DNA from: Pseudomonas fildesensis
GTDB taxonomy: Bacteria; Pseudomonadota; Gammaproteobacteria; Pseudomonadales; Pseudomonadaceae
Direction: 5' to 3'
Assembly: GCF_001050345.1 (NCBI RefSeq)
Contig: NZ_LFMW01000007.1
Span: forward strand, 644,410-708,409
DNA: 64,000 nt
Part shown: piece after piece, positions 17,560-28,919 of the stretch
How the letters are laid out: every line of letters starts with the position of its first letter
How positions within the stretch are numbered: the stretch's first letter is position 1
Position numbers and translations under genes: made by a program
Notes under the pieces: generated by a model
Seen by the model: the letters and a program-made list of their open reading frames with translations, nothing else
What the model was told of the DNA's origin: nothing
The model's database searches: none

Positions 17560-18505
17560 CACCCATGGCTCTCGATTCCAGCGCTGGAAGAAGCCGCTGA
17601 CCATCGCCTTCTTCCTGCTGCTGATCGTGCTGTTCACCCTGCTCGCCCGGCGTATCGACTGGAGCGAAGTGATCCAGACCCTGGGCGATTTCAAACTGCG
17701 CACCTTACTGATCGCCGGCGCGCTGACGCTGTGCAGTTTCCTCGTCTACGCCTGCTTTGACTTGATCGGCCGCACCTACGTCCGCCAGCCGTTGCGCTGG
17801 AAACAGATCCTGCCGGTGGGGATCATCAGCTATGCGTTCAACCTCAACCTGAGTGCGTGGGTTGGCGGGATTGCCATGCGCTATCGCCTGTATTCGCGGC
17901 TGGGCGTGAGCACCGGCAATATCGCCAAGATCCTTGGCCTGAGCCTGGCGACCAATTGGTTTGGCTATATGGCGCTGGCCGGTGTGGTGTTCAGCAGCGG
18001 GCTGGTGACGATGCCGCCGGGTTGGAAATTGAGCAGTGGCGCGCTTCAAGGCGTCGGCGTGTTGTTGGTGTTGGCGAGCCTGGGTTATTTGGCCGCGTGC
18101 CAGTTTTCGAAAAAACGCGCGTGGTCGATTCGTGGAATCGAGATCAACCTGCCGTCGCTGCGCATGGCGTGTTTGCAACTGGCACTTGGCGCGTTGAACT
18201 GGTCGTTGATGGCAGCGGTGATATTCACGTTGCTGCCTGCCAAACTCGACTATCCGCTGGTGCTGGGCGTGCTGCTGATCAGCGCGATTGCGGGCGTGGT
18301 GACGCATATTCCAGCCGGGCTCGGCGTGCTGGAAGCGGTGTTTATCGCACTGCTGCAACATGAAGCCTCGCGCGGCAGTTTGCTCGCCGGGTTGATAGCC
18401 TACCGGGCGATCTACTTTATTCTGCCGCTGCTGATTGCGCTGGTGATGTACCTCGGCGTCGAGGCGAAAGCCAAGGCGTTGCGGGTGAAGAAAACACCCG
18501 CGTGA
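17549..18505 (+). CDS. ybhN: YbhN, UPF0104 / flippase-like integral membrane protein
   Basis: The 318-residue protein has eight or so membrane helices starting at about residue 15 (IAFFLLLIVLFTLLARR) and belongs to the UPF0104 group related to the lipid-flipping domain of MprF. It ends with a basic tail (KAKALRVKKTPA). The start at 17549 overlaps clsB by 11 bases. The group is thought to move or handle phospholipids; the operon partner clsB supports a role in cardiolipin placement, but that remains an inference. Confidence 0.9.
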   Translation: MTADTHGSRFQRWKKPLTIAFFLLLIVLFTLLARRIDWSEVIQTLGDFKLRTLLIAGALTLCSFLVYACFDLIGRTYVRQPLRWKQILPVGIISYAFNLNLSAWVGGIAMRYRLYSRLGVSTGNIAKILGLSLATNWFGYMALAGVVFSSGLVTMPPGWKLSSGALQGVGVLLVLASLGYLAACQFSKKRAWSIRGIEINLPSLRMACLQLALGALNWSLMAAVIFTLLPAKLDYPLVLGVLLISAIAGVVTHIPAGLGVLEAVFIALLQHEASRGSLLAGLIAYRAIYFILPLLIALVMYLGVEAKAKALRVKKTPA

Positions 18506-18509
18506 GTAT

Positions 18510-19265
18510 CTACTGGGACTGGATGATGCTTAAGCGTTCACCCACGACCATCTCGGTAATCCAGTCGACCAGGATCGACGTATAGGCCTGCTGCGACACC
18601 GGGTCACTCAGGGAGTGGTCGGCGCCATCGATGATGCGGTGGGTCAGGGAGTGAGTCTGCTGGCACGCCGCGCGGTAGCTCATGATGGTGGCGTGGGGCA
18701 CGTGGTCGTCGATCTCCGATTCGACGATCAGCACATCGCCGGTGAAGGCCGCGCATGCGTGCAAGGCGCGGTTGGATTCGGCGTGCACCAGGGTGCCGCG
18801 ATAATCCATCAAATCGGCCTTGTCCAGGTCGCGCTTGGGTTTGAGCCATTCCTGGTCGCGGTACAACGCCGGCACGCGCAACGCCAGCCAGCGCACCGGG
18901 CGCAATGAGGTGAGAATCGCCGCCAGGTAACCGCCATAACTGGTGCCCACCACCGCCACGGCCGAGGTGTCAATGGCCGGGTGCGAGAGCAGGCGGTCGT
19001 AGGCGGCCAGCAGGTCGCGCAGGTTGTCTTCGCGGGTGACGCGCGATAACGGAATGCCGGAGCCAGCATGGCCACGCAGGTCGAAGGTGAGGCACACGCA
19101 GCCAAGGCCGGCGATGCCTTTGGCCCGTTCCAGGTCGCGCTCCTGGCTACCGCCCCAGCCGTGCACAAACAACACACCCGGCACTTTCGATTTGGGGCTG
19201 AGGAACGTGCCGCTCATCTGTTCGTCGTCGATATCGATCGCAATGCTTTCGCTTCTAGCCGTCAT
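18510..19265 (-). CDS. Alpha/beta hydrolase (dienelactone-hydrolase/acyl-peptidase-like)
   Basis: The 251-residue protein is an alpha/beta hydrolase with the oxyanion motif HGWGG (35–39), nucleophile Ser109 in GTSYGG, a likely acid at Asp186/187 (EIDDHV) and His217 (GADHSL). All three catalytic positions are present. No signal peptide is visible, so it should be cytosolic. The ATG at 19265 overlaps the stop of the DUF3182 gene by 11 bases, which indicates co-translation and suggests related work. The natural ester, amide or thioester substrate cannot be told. Confidence 0.88.
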   Translation of the reverse strand: MTARSESIAIDIDDEQMSGTFLSPKSKVPGVLFVHGWGGSQERDLERAKGIAGLGCVCLTFDLRGHAGSGIPLSRVTREDNLRDLLAAYDRLLSHPAIDTSAVAVVGTSYGGYLAAILTSLRPVRWLALRVPALYRDQEWLKPKRDLDKADLMDYRGTLVHAESNRALHACAAFTGDVLIVESEIDDHVPHATIMSYRAACQQTHSLTHRIIDGADHSLSDPVSQQAYTSILVDWITEMVVGERLSIIQSQ

Positions 19266-20364
19266 AAGATTTAACCGTTACGTACTTGAGAAGAAAGTCG
19301 CTGTTTTCCGCCGGGCCTCGGTATACCTTGATGGCATCCGCCGGCAGCGTTTGGTCCACGTAGGTCTCCACCGAGGACACATGAATGGCTTTGAGGCCGG
19401 GGTTGTTGATGAAGCTTTGCAGCGCCGCGACTTCCGCGCTGCTGGCCCCGCCCATGCGCCAGGATTGTTCGAGCACGCCGCTGCGGCGCTGGCCGTTACT
19501 GTCCAGGCCCTGGGCGATGTCGTAGTTGCGCCGGGAGGCGTAAAAGCCAGGGTAGGCTTCATCGGCCGCCGTGTCGAAGACCTGGGCTTGCTCGATGGCC
19601 TCACGCACGTCGTCGGGCAGGTCGAGCATGAGAAGGTCGTCGTAGTAGCCCGGCACCACAATCAAATTGGAGCCGCCGTAGACGTCTTCACCCTGCCCGT
19701 CTTTCGTCAGGTATTGCTCGCCGCAGTAACTGAAAACGTGGTCGCCGATAAAGCTTTGGCCCACGCTGTGGGTGATGACGTCGTGCAGGTCTTGCTCCAG
19801 CACTACGCCGTCTTTGAACAGCTGCGCAGCGTCGATTCGCGCCAGCAGGGCCTCGAATTCGTCGAGGCTGTGGATAACTTCCTGGCCGCGCCCTGCACAG
19901 GCGTGTATGGGTTTAAGACGAATCGGGCCGCTGTAAAGTAGGTGCGTGGCGGCAGGCCGGGCATTTTCGAGGGCGAATACGCTCAGGCCATCGAGCACCA
20001 CATTGCGCACTTTCTCGCAGAACAGCGGCGACCAGCCTTCCGGCGCTGTCGCTTCTGGGCTGAGCAGGCCATGGCTGATGGCTTTGGTGCAGATGAAGTC
20101 GTGATCGACATAGCCGCCCCACAGGTCTTCGGGGCCTTTGATATTGAGCGCGAGCGCTTGTGCGGGACCGACCAGGGTTTGGGTGGGCAGCAAGTAGAGG
20201 TCACGGTCGACATGCCGTTGTGGGTCGTAACTGCCGCCAAACTTCAAGCCCAGGATCTGCGCCAGCCAGCGCGCCAGGGCGCGGTTGGTTTCGATTTCAT
20301 GCAGCGGTGCACCTTCTCTCGTGGAGTGAGCGACTACCAGCTTCTTGCGATTATTCGGGGTCAT
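19255..20364 (-). CDS. DUF3182 family protein (ATP-grasp-like in part)
   Basis: The frame from the ATG at 20364 gives 369 residues of the DUF3182 family; earlier starts only add unrelated residues. No signal peptide or membrane helix is seen. The middle shows a pattern reminiscent of ATP-grasp enzymes: IRLKP with a lysine, a glycine-rich ACAGRGQ loop about seven residues later, then a hinge-like GVVLEQDL. The C-terminal part carries GGSNLIVVPG. If this reading is right, the protein ligates an amine to a carboxylate using ATP, but this is an inference. It overlaps the alpha/beta hydrolase gene by 11 bases. Confidence 0.8.
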   Translation of the reverse strand: MTPNNRKKLVVAHSTREGAPLHEIETNRALARWLAQILGLKFGGSYDPQRHVDRDLYLLPTQTLVGPAQALALNIKGPEDLWGGYVDHDFICTKAISHGLLSPEATAPEGWSPLFCEKVRNVVLDGLSVFALENARPAATHLLYSGPIRLKPIHACAGRGQEVIHSLDEFEALLARIDAAQLFKDGVVLEQDLHDVITHSVGQSFIGDHVFSYCGEQYLTKDGQGEDVYGGSNLIVVPGYYDDLLMLDLPDDVREAIEQAQVFDTAADEAYPGFYASRRNYDIAQGLDSNGQRRSGVLEQSWRMGGASSAEVAALQSFINNPGLKAIHVSSVETYVDQTLPADAIKVYRGPAENSDFLLKYVTVKSYDG

Positions 20365-20535
20365 GCGTCCCCCTTGGCGATCCCGCCATGTGTGGAGGTG
20401 GAACGCTGCAGGGATCAAGCCAAGCCTCGCCTCAGGACGATGAGTTGGAAATCAATCAGTTGGCGAAAAAGCGATGGCAGTTGGCCTGCCTGATTCTGCA
20501 CGACGGCCCGTTATCTGTGCGGCGTTCTGCACGAT

Positions 20536-21507
20536 TTACACGCCAAAGCGGCTACGGTAATCGCTGGGGGCCAGGCCGGTAATTTTCTTGAAGGTCGCGC
20601 GGAAGGCGCTCGGGTCCTGATAACCCACGGTCCAGGCGATATGGTCGATAGTACCGTTGGTGAACTCCAGCATCTGACGCGCCTTGCCCACCCGCAGGTG
20701 CTGGCAGTATTCGGTGGGTTTGAGCCCGGTGGCGTTGCGAAAGCGCCGCAGGAATGTGCGCTCTTCCAGGCCCGCAATTTGTGCCATGGCTGTCACGGAA
20801 ACATCCACCGCGCCACTGGCTTGCAGCCAATGCTGAACCTTCAGAATCGCGCCGTCGCCGTGCCCAAGAATCGGCGCGAAGTTGCTGCCGCACTGGCTTG
20901 CACTGTCACTGTGTTCGATCACCAAAAAGCGCGCGGTACTGGCCGCAATGCTCGGGCCCATCAGGCGGTCGACCAGGCGCAGGCCCAGCTCGGACCAGGC
21001 CATCAGCCCGGCGGTAGTGATCAAGTCGCCGTCATCGACAATGGGTTTATCCGCCTCCAGCCGCACGGCCGGGTAACGGGCGGCGAACGATTTGGCCGAG
21101 GACCAATGGGTGGTGGCGCTGCGCCCGTCCAGCAGGCCACTGCGCGCCAGCATGATCGAACCGATGCATACGCCGCCGAGCACGGTGCCCGTCGCGTGTT
21201 GTTGGCGAATCCATTCCAGCAGCGCGGGCGGCGCCTGTTCTTCGGTGAACTCGCCAATCGACGGCGGCACCAGCACGGCCATCATCGCTTGCGCAGGCCC
21301 CGGGTGACTGTCGAATACCCGCGCGGGCGTGCCATGGGCATCCACTTGCCAATGGCTGACCCGCAGCAATGGCAATTGCGCGGACTGATGCTCGGCGCCG
21401 ATCCGGTTGGCAACGCCGAACAGATCGGTCAAGCCATGCACCGCCGCCAGTTGCGCGCCCTGATAGATCAACACACCCAGCTCGACACTCGAGCGTTCCA
21501 CGGCCAT
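20536..21507 (-). CDS. GlxA-type AraC-family transcriptional regulator
   Basis: The 323-residue protein couples an N-terminal DJ-1/PfpI-like amidase-fold domain (about 5–195, with GGVCIGS around the usual nucleophile elbow) to a C-terminal AraC helix-turn-helix pair (about 215–320; AQIAGLEERTFLRRFRNATG and the closing DPSAFRATFKKITGLAP). Proteins of this GlxA class sense small metabolites such as betaine or arginine. The ATG at 21507 is chosen because it begins the folded domain. It is divergent from the cysteine hydrolase gene with 97 bases between, so that gene is a likely target. Effector unknown. Confidence 0.9.
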   Translation of the reverse strand: MAVERSSVELGVLIYQGAQLAAVHGLTDLFGVANRIGAEHQSAQLPLLRVSHWQVDAHGTPARVFDSHPGPAQAMMAVLVPPSIGEFTEEQAPPALLEWIRQQHATGTVLGGVCIGSIMLARSGLLDGRSATTHWSSAKSFAARYPAVRLEADKPIVDDGDLITTAGLMAWSELGLRLVDRLMGPSIAASTARFLVIEHSDSASQCGSNFAPILGHGDGAILKVQHWLQASGAVDVSVTAMAQIAGLEERTFLRRFRNATGLKPTEYCQHLRVGKARQMLEFTNGTIDHIAWTVGYQDPSAFRATFKKITGLAPSDYRSRFGV

Positions 21508-21604
21508 TGTCAGTTTCCCCCCTGTTATTGTCGGTGCAGCCAATCCTCGGCCTGGGCGCCAGCTAAGATACTGGGGCCCATCAACCCATCACGAGGCAAT
21601 ACAC

Positions 21605-22168
21605 ATGGCCAAGCAAGCGCTCATCCTAATCGATATCCAGAACGACTACTTCCCCCAGGGCAAGTGGCCGCTTGACGGCGTGGAAGCCGCAGCGGACAAG
21701 GCAGCGCAGGTGCTCAAGGCTTTTCGTCAGGCGGGCGATGCAGTGATTCATGTACGCCATGAATTCACTTCCGATGACGCGCCGTTCTTCACTCCGGGCT
21801 CCGAGGGCGCGCACTTGCATCCCAAGGCGCTGAACGAGGGCAGTGAGCCGGTGGTGCTTAAACATTTCGTGAATGCGTTTCGCGAGACTAACCTGCGAAC
21901 GCTTTTGGAGCAGCGGGCAATCACCGAGCTGGTGGTCGTGGGCAGCATGAGCCATATGTGCATCGACGCGGTGGTACGGGCGGCGGCGGACTTGGGCTAC
22001 AAGGTCACAGTTATCCATGACGCTTGTGCCACGCGGGACCTGGAGTTCAATGGCAAGGTCATCCCGGCGGCGCAGGTGCATGATGCTTATATGGCATCGC
22101 TGGAGTTCGCGTATGCGGGTGTAGTGTCGGCGGACGAATACCTTAAGGCGCAAGCAGCGGCGGCATGA
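21605..22168 (+). CDS. Isochorismatase-family cysteine hydrolase
   Basis: The 187-residue enzyme has the catalytic triad of the isochorismatase superfamily: Asp10 (LIDIQNDY), Lys86 (VVLKHFVNAF) and Cys119 (GSMSHMCIDA). Family members cleave isochorismate, nicotinamide or ureido compounds; Cys as nucleophile points to an amidohydrolase rather than a true isochorismatase. CACGAGGCAA precedes the ATG by a normal distance. The divergent GlxA-type regulator next to it is a probable controller. Substrate unknown. Confidence 0.9.
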   Translation: MAKQALILIDIQNDYFPQGKWPLDGVEAAADKAAQVLKAFRQAGDAVIHVRHEFTSDDAPFFTPGSEGAHLHPKALNEGSEPVVLKHFVNAFRETNLRTLLEQRAITELVVVGSMSHMCIDAVVRAAADLGYKVTVIHDACATRDLEFNGKVIPAAQVHDAYMASLEFAYAGVVSADEYLKAQAAAA

Positions 22169-22189
22169 CCGCCACTTGCTGATGTGTCT

Positions 22190-22951
22190 TCAGCGCGTCG
22201 CGATGATGAACAGGCGCGGGAATGGCAGCAATACGGTGCCATCGGCCAGGGCTGGGTAGGCCTGGGTAATTCGCGCCTGGTATTCCTGCAGGAAGGCGGC
22301 TTTTTCTTCGTCGGTCAAAGGCGCAAGAAACGGCCGTAATGCCGATGCCTTGAACCACTCCACCACTGCTGCATGGTCGGCCAACGGGTGCTGATAAGTG
22401 GTGCGCCACACGTCAACGCTGCTGCAATGTTTGCTCAGCAGTTCGTAGTAGTAGCCCGCCGTGTGCCGCTCATTGTGTTTGACCGCGCTGATCTTTGCCG
22501 ACCACGGCCCCCCTGCGGCCACTTCGCGAGCCAGCCGGTGGGCAGGCTCGTCGAGGTTGTCCGGGGTTTGCACCGCCAGCGTGCCGCCGGGCGTCAGTTG
22601 GTTGACCAGATGCGGGTAGAGCGTGGCGTGGTCAGGCAGCCATTGCAGCGAGGCATTGGCCAGGATCACATCGAACGTTTGCCCTGGGTTCCAGGCGCCA
22701 ATGTCCGCCAGTTCGAAGCTCAGTGCCGGCAAGCGTTTGCGCGCGTCGAACAGCATGTCGTCGGAGCTGTCCATGCCGGTGACGTGGGCGTTCGGGTAAC
22801 GTTCGGCCAACACTTCGGTGGAGTTACCGGGCCCGCAACCCAGGTCGACGGCAGTGTTTACTTCGGTATTCGGAATAGCCGCGACCAGGTCACGGACGGG
22901 GCGAGTGCGCTGTTGTTCGAACATCGTGTACTGCTTGGCTGACCAGGTCAT
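22190..22951 (-). CDS. tam: Trans-aconitate 2-methyltransferase
   Basis: The 253-residue SAM-dependent methyltransferase shows the DLGCGPGNS motif (36–44), the acidic residue of motif 2 (GMDSSDDM), motif 4 (FDVILANASLQWL) and the C-terminal Tam-like region (ITQAYPALADGTVLLPFPRLFIIA). Tam methylates trans-aconitate, which forms spontaneously from cis-aconitate and inhibits aconitase. The end-to-end similarity and the length, equal to that of E. coli Tam (252), support the name. It converges with the cysteine hydrolase gene and leaves about 20 bases. Confidence 0.9.
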   Translation of the reverse strand: MTWSAKQYTMFEQQRTRPVRDLVAAIPNTEVNTAVDLGCGPGNSTEVLAERYPNAHVTGMDSSDDMLFDARKRLPALSFELADIGAWNPGQTFDVILANASLQWLPDHATLYPHLVNQLTPGGTLAVQTPDNLDEPAHRLAREVAAGGPWSAKISAVKHNERHTAGYYYELLSKHCSSVDVWRTTYQHPLADHAAVVEWFKASALRPFLAPLTDEEKAAFLQEYQARITQAYPALADGTVLLPFPRLFIIATR

Positions 22952-23035
22952 TGCGGTTTTCCTTCTTTTTAGAGGAGGGGCACAGCCTAAATCTTGTGAC
23001 CCATCACAACAAATGCCGAGTGCTTAAGCGGTCGT

Positions 23036-23197
23036 TCACGGCAATTCAAGGTTGGCCACCTCAAGACGCCTTCCCGCCACCTCTCCACGATGAAAAGCCG
23101 CAATATATTCATCGATTCTCTGCTGATATTCAGGGAAAAACTCAATCACCCACTCACGAACTCTTTCCAGCAGTCCGTCGTCTTGTTCCGAGCCCAA
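23036..23197 (-). CDS. Short orphan ORF, 53 codons, coding-like
   Basis: From a TTG at 23197 to TGA at 23036 the minus strand encodes 53 residues with a natural-looking composition: acidic start (GSEQDDGLLE), amphipathic helix (RVREWVIEFFPEYQQRIDEYI) and a closing EVANLELP. An in-frame stop lies only a few codons upstream, so it is either a very small gene with an unusual start or the tail of a decayed gene. No good ribosome site precedes the TTG. It lies on the same strand as ssb, beyond its terminator. Confidence 0.35.
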   Translation of the reverse strand: MGSEQDDGLLERVREWVIEFFPEYQQRIDEYIAAFHRGEVAGRRLEVANLELP

Positions 23198-23228
23198 GCA
23201 AGCTTGTAGGTTTTACTTTTCTTCAGGC

Positions 23229-23262
23229 AAATAAAAACCCCAAGAGCGAAGCGCCTGGGGCT
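23229..23262 (-). terminator. Rho-independent terminator of ssb
   Basis: On the minus strand AGCCCCAGGCGC, a short loop and GCTCTTGGGG lead into TTTTTAT (23231–23237 as A on the plus strand). The stem has a few mismatches. It lies 40 bases after the ssb stop. Confidence 0.7.
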
Positions 23263-23301
23263 TTCAGGGTAAAACTTTACATCGACTGTCTCAGACGTAT
23301 C

Positions 23302-23817
23302 CTAGAACGGGATATCGTCATCAAAGCTGTCGAAATCCGGAGCTGGTTGCGGAGCGGCCTGTTGTGGCGCTGGACGCGACTCACGCTGTGGCTGCTGGCT
23401 TGGCTGCGGACGGGATTGCTGTGGACGCGGTGCCGAGTTGGACATGCCGCCCTGGCCCTGTTGGTCGCCCTGTGGACGGCCGCCCAGCAGTTGCATGGTG
23501 CCTTGCATGTCGACCACGATTTCAGTGGTGTAACGCTTGATGCCGTCTTTTTCCCACTCGCGGGTCTGCAGTTTACCTTCGATGTAGACCTGCGAACCTT
23601 TACGCAGGTATTCACCGGCGATCTCTGCGACCTTGCCGAACATCGACACACGGTGCCATTCGGTTTTCTCGACCTTCTGGCCGGTTTGCTTGTCGGTCCA
23701 CTGTTCGCTGGTCGCCAGACTCAGGTTGGTCACGGCGTTACCGTTAGGCAAGTAGCGAACTTCGGGATCCTGGCCGCAAGTACCGACCAATATGACTTTG
23801 TTAACCCCACGGGCCAT
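23302..23817 (-). CDS. ssb: SSB, single-stranded DNA-binding protein
   Basis: The 171-residue protein has the OB-fold domain (1–110; opening [21 protein letters not shown]) that binds ssDNA as a tetramer, a Gln/Pro/Gly-rich linker (about 115–160) and the acidic tip DSFDDDIPF that recruits repair and replication enzymes. Length is normal for Pseudomonas (165–175). The gene lies nine bases after the MFS carrier stop on the same strand, so they probably share a transcript. An independent terminator follows. Confidence 0.97.
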   Translation of the reverse strand: MARGVNKVILVGTCGQDPEVRYLPNGNAVTNLSLATSEQWTDKQTGQKVEKTEWHRVSMFGKVAEIAGEYLRKGSQVYIEGKLQTREWEKDGIKRYTTEIVVDMQGTMQLLGGRPQGDQQGQGGMSNSAPRPQQSRPQPSQQPQRESRPAPQQAAPQPAPDFDSFDDDIPF

Positions 23818-23826
23818 AACGTTCTC

Positions 23827-25221
23827 CTAGGCTGGGCGCGCTGTCGGCACTGGGTTGACCAGTTGCTCGAGCGTCGCGCGATCCAATAATTCGGTGTCCA
23901 GTTTGATGTAAATAGCTGCTTCTTCAGCAACCACGACTGCATCGGTTACCCCAACGACGGCCTTAAGGCGCTCTACCAAGCCAGCTTCGCGAATGGCTTC
24001 GGGCGACAACGGCAGGCGCAGACTTGTGACGTATGGGGGTTCGCGCATGGTAACAGCAAAGGCCAGCCAAAGTGCAGCCAGCCCGGCACATCCCAGGAAC
24101 ACAACCGACAAACCGCCGTGCTGAAACATCCAGCCACCCATGATGCCGCCCAGTGCAGAGCCCAGGAACTGGCTGGTGGAATACACCCCCATTGCCGTGC
24201 CCTTGCCACCGGCCGGTGAAACTTTACTGATCAGCGAAGGCAATGACGCCTCCAGCAGGTTGAACGCGGTGAAGAACACCACCGTGCCGATTACCAGCGC
24301 CCGCAGGCTGTCGCCGAACTGCCAGAAGAATAGCTCAGTGAGCATCAATGTCGCGACGGCGCCCAGCAGAACTCGTTTCATTTTGCGTTTCTTCTCGCCG
24401 TAGATGATGAACGGGATCATGGCGAAGAACGAAATCAGCAGCGCGGTCAGGTAGACCCACCAGTGCTGCTCCTTGGGCAACCCGGCTTTTTGCACCAGCG
24501 CCAGGGGCAAGGCGACGAAGCTGCACATCAGCATTGCGTGTAATACGAAGATACCTAAATCCAGACGCAGCAGGTCTGGATGCTTGAGCGTCGGCAATAA
24601 CGCCTTGCGCGCGACGCCCGACTCGCGGTGCTGCAGCGTGCCGGTGGAGCGCGGCACCATGAAGGCCACGATCACGATACCGAACAACGCCATACCGCCG
24701 GTGGCCAGGAACAACCCATGCAGGCCAAAAGCACTCGTCAGCAAGGGGCCGACCACCATGGCCACGGCGAACGACAGGCCGATGGTCATGCCGATCATAG
24801 CCATGGCCTTGGTGCGGTGTTGTTCACGGGTCAGGTCCGACAGCAACGCCATGACCGCAGCGGAAATCGCCCCGGCACCTTGCAGGATCCGCCCGGCAAT
24901 CACGCCCCAGATCGAATCGGCCTGAGCCGCAAGCACGCTGCCGAGGGCAAAGACGATCAGCCCGAGGTAAATCACCGGGCGACGGCCAATGCGGTCGGAA
25001 ATGATCCCGAACGGAATCTGAAAAATCGCCTGGGTCAGGCCATAGGCGCCAATCGCCAGGCCGATCAGGGCGGGGGTCGCGCCTGCGAGATCCATTCCAT
25101 AGGTCGCCAGCACCGGCAACACCATAAACATGCCAAGCATACGGAACGCGAACACCAGGGCCAGACCGCTTGCTGCTCGGGTCTCGCCGCTACTCATGCG
25201 TTCGCTGTGGGGATCGTGCAT
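23827..25221 (-). CDS. MFS transporter, YajR-like, with C-terminal YAM-type domain
   Basis: The 464-residue carrier has 12 membrane helices starting at about residue 22; motif A ([12 protein letters not shown]) follows helix 2. A soluble tail (about 390–464, [21 protein letters not shown]) is similar to the ferredoxin-like YAM domain of E. coli YajR. Function is drug or proton-coupled efflux by family, with no known substrate. Start at 25221 is kept; an internal ATG eight codons later is a possible alternative. It is divergent from uvrA and upstream of ssb, the same order as in P. aeruginosa. Confidence 0.88.
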   Translation of the reverse strand: MHDPHSERMSSGETRAASGLALVFAFRMLGMFMVLPVLATYGMDLAGATPALIGLAIGAYGLTQAIFQIPFGIISDRIGRRPVIYLGLIVFALGSVLAAQADSIWGVIAGRILQGAGAISAAVMALLSDLTREQHRTKAMAMIGMTIGLSFAVAMVVGPLLTSAFGLHGLFLATGGMALFGIVIVAFMVPRSTGTLQHRESGVARKALLPTLKHPDLLRLDLGIFVLHAMLMCSFVALPLALVQKAGLPKEQHWWVYLTALLISFFAMIPFIIYGEKKRKMKRVLLGAVATLMLTELFFWQFGDSLRALVIGTVVFFTAFNLLEASLPSLISKVSPAGGKGTAMGVYSTSQFLGSALGGIMGGWMFQHGGLSVVFLGCAGLAALWLAFAVTMREPPYVTSLRLPLSPEAIREAGLVERLKAVVGVTDAVVVAEEAAIYIKLDTELLDRATLEQLVNPVPTARPA

Positions 25222-25333
25222 GGAAAAACCTCGTGTGAACCGGCGGCGATTCTACCAGTCCCATCGATTGAGAGGGTATATGCGGCGCTTTGCCGCGCAG
25301 CTTTCATGTAAGGCTGCAAGCGGCCCTTTGACA

Positions 25334-25349
25334 GTGTATATTCATCCAG
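25334..25349 (+). promoter_or_regulatory. LexA-box-like site upstream of uvrA
   Basis: GTG-N10-CAG with an A/T-rich core (GTGTATATTCATCCAG) differs at the first base from the LexA consensus CTG-N10-CAG. It overlaps the 3' end of a TTGACA hexamer at 25328–25333. uvrA belongs to the SOS regulon in E. coli; whether this site works here is not shown. Confidence 0.45.
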
Positions 25350-25399
25350 TCTTTAGCCGTATACTCCTGCATTATTTACGCCCGCCGTGCGAGGCCATC

Positions 25400-28234
<2,835 letters not shown>

Positions 28235-28250
28235 CTTATCGGGCCCAATA

Positions 28251-28287
28251 AAAAGCCCCTGTCACTGTGAGGTGACAGGGGCTTTTT
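28251..28287. terminator. Bidirectional terminator between uvrA and ftnA
   Basis: AAAAGCCCCTGTCAC (28251–28265) and GTGACAGGGGCTTTT (28272–28286) form a perfect 15-bp inverted repeat with a 6-base loop. Both strands carry T-runs after the stem. The two genes converge here. Confidence 0.93.
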
Positions 28288-28299
28288 TGTAGCTGGGAA

Positions 28300-28764
28300 T
28301 CAGAACTGCGATTGCAGGTAATTCTCCAGGCCAATCAACTTGATCAGGCCCAACTGCTTTTCCAGCCAGTAGGTGTGGTCTTCTTCGGTGTCATTCAACT
28401 GCACCCGCAGGATTTCCCGGGTGACATAGTCGTTGTGCTGCTCGCAGAGCTCGATGCCCTTGCAAAGGGCAGCACGGACCTTGTATTCGAGGCGCAAATC
28501 GCTGGCGAGCATCTCAGGCACCGTAGTGCCAGTGTCCAGATCGTCAGGACGCATGCGAGGCGTGCCTTCGAGCATCAGGATACGGCGCATCAGCGCATCG
28601 GCGTGCTGCGCCTCTTCTTCCATTTCGTGATTGATACGTTCGTAGAGCTCGGTAAAGCCCCAGTCTTCGTACATACGCGAGTGAATGAAATATTGGTCAC
28701 GAGCTGCCAGTTCGCCCGTCAGCAACGTGTTGAGGTAATCGATTACGTCGGGGTGACCTTGCAT
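28300..28764 (-). CDS. ftnA: Ferritin-type bacterioferritin homologue (FtnA/BfrA, heme ligand absent)
   Basis: The 154-residue protein has the four-helix ferritin fold and the ferroxidase ligands Glu18, Glu51 and His54 plus the later ExxH (E127–H130 region). Position 52, Met in heme-binding bacterioferritins, is Ala here. This matches the P. aeruginosa PA4235 protein, long called BfrA but shown to be a heme-free ferritin and renamed FtnA. Gene order uvrA–ftnA–katA is also conserved. The ATG at 28764 gives the canonical opening; longer frames are spurious. It should store iron in the cytosol. Confidence 0.93.
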   Translation of the reverse strand: MQGHPDVIDYLNTLLTGELAARDQYFIHSRMYEDWGFTELYERINHEMEEEAQHADALMRRILMLEGTPRMRPDDLDTGTTVPEMLASDLRLEYKVRAALCKGIELCEQHNDYVTREILRVQLNDTEEDHTYWLEKQLGLIKLIGLENYLQSQF

Positions 28765-28875
28765 CGCCCTACATCTCCCTGCTTGAAAGTTTGTAGTTTG
28801 AACCATGATGCCCCGGAGGTCACGGGACAAACGGCAGGAAAGTGAAGATTTCCGGAGAAAAGTAGCTGAAATAAC

Positions 28876-28902
28876 GCAAAAACCGCCCAAATGAGGGCGG
28901 TT
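28876..28902 (-). terminator. Terminator of katA
   Basis: Minus strand AACCGCCC, a six-base loop and GGGCGGTT lead into a T-rich TTTTGCG tail (stem bases 28881–28888 with 28895–28902), 20 bases past the katA stop. Confidence 0.8.
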
Positions 28903-28919
28903 CTGCTTATCGTTTAGAG

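Larger units (their letters stand above)
22952..23301. other. 350-base region between tam and ssb without a classical gene
   Basis: This stretch holds the ssb terminator (23229–23262) and a 53-codon minus-strand ORF (23036–23197, listed separately). No promoter-like pair, tRNA or conserved element was found in the remainder, although the bases just before 22952 should hold the tam leader. Confidence 0.6.

Noticed and set aside
22951..23889. A 312-codon plus-strand frame across the tam–ssb region
   Set aside because: Runs across the ssb terminator and antisense to ssb; only the opposite-strand 53-codon ORF looks coding.
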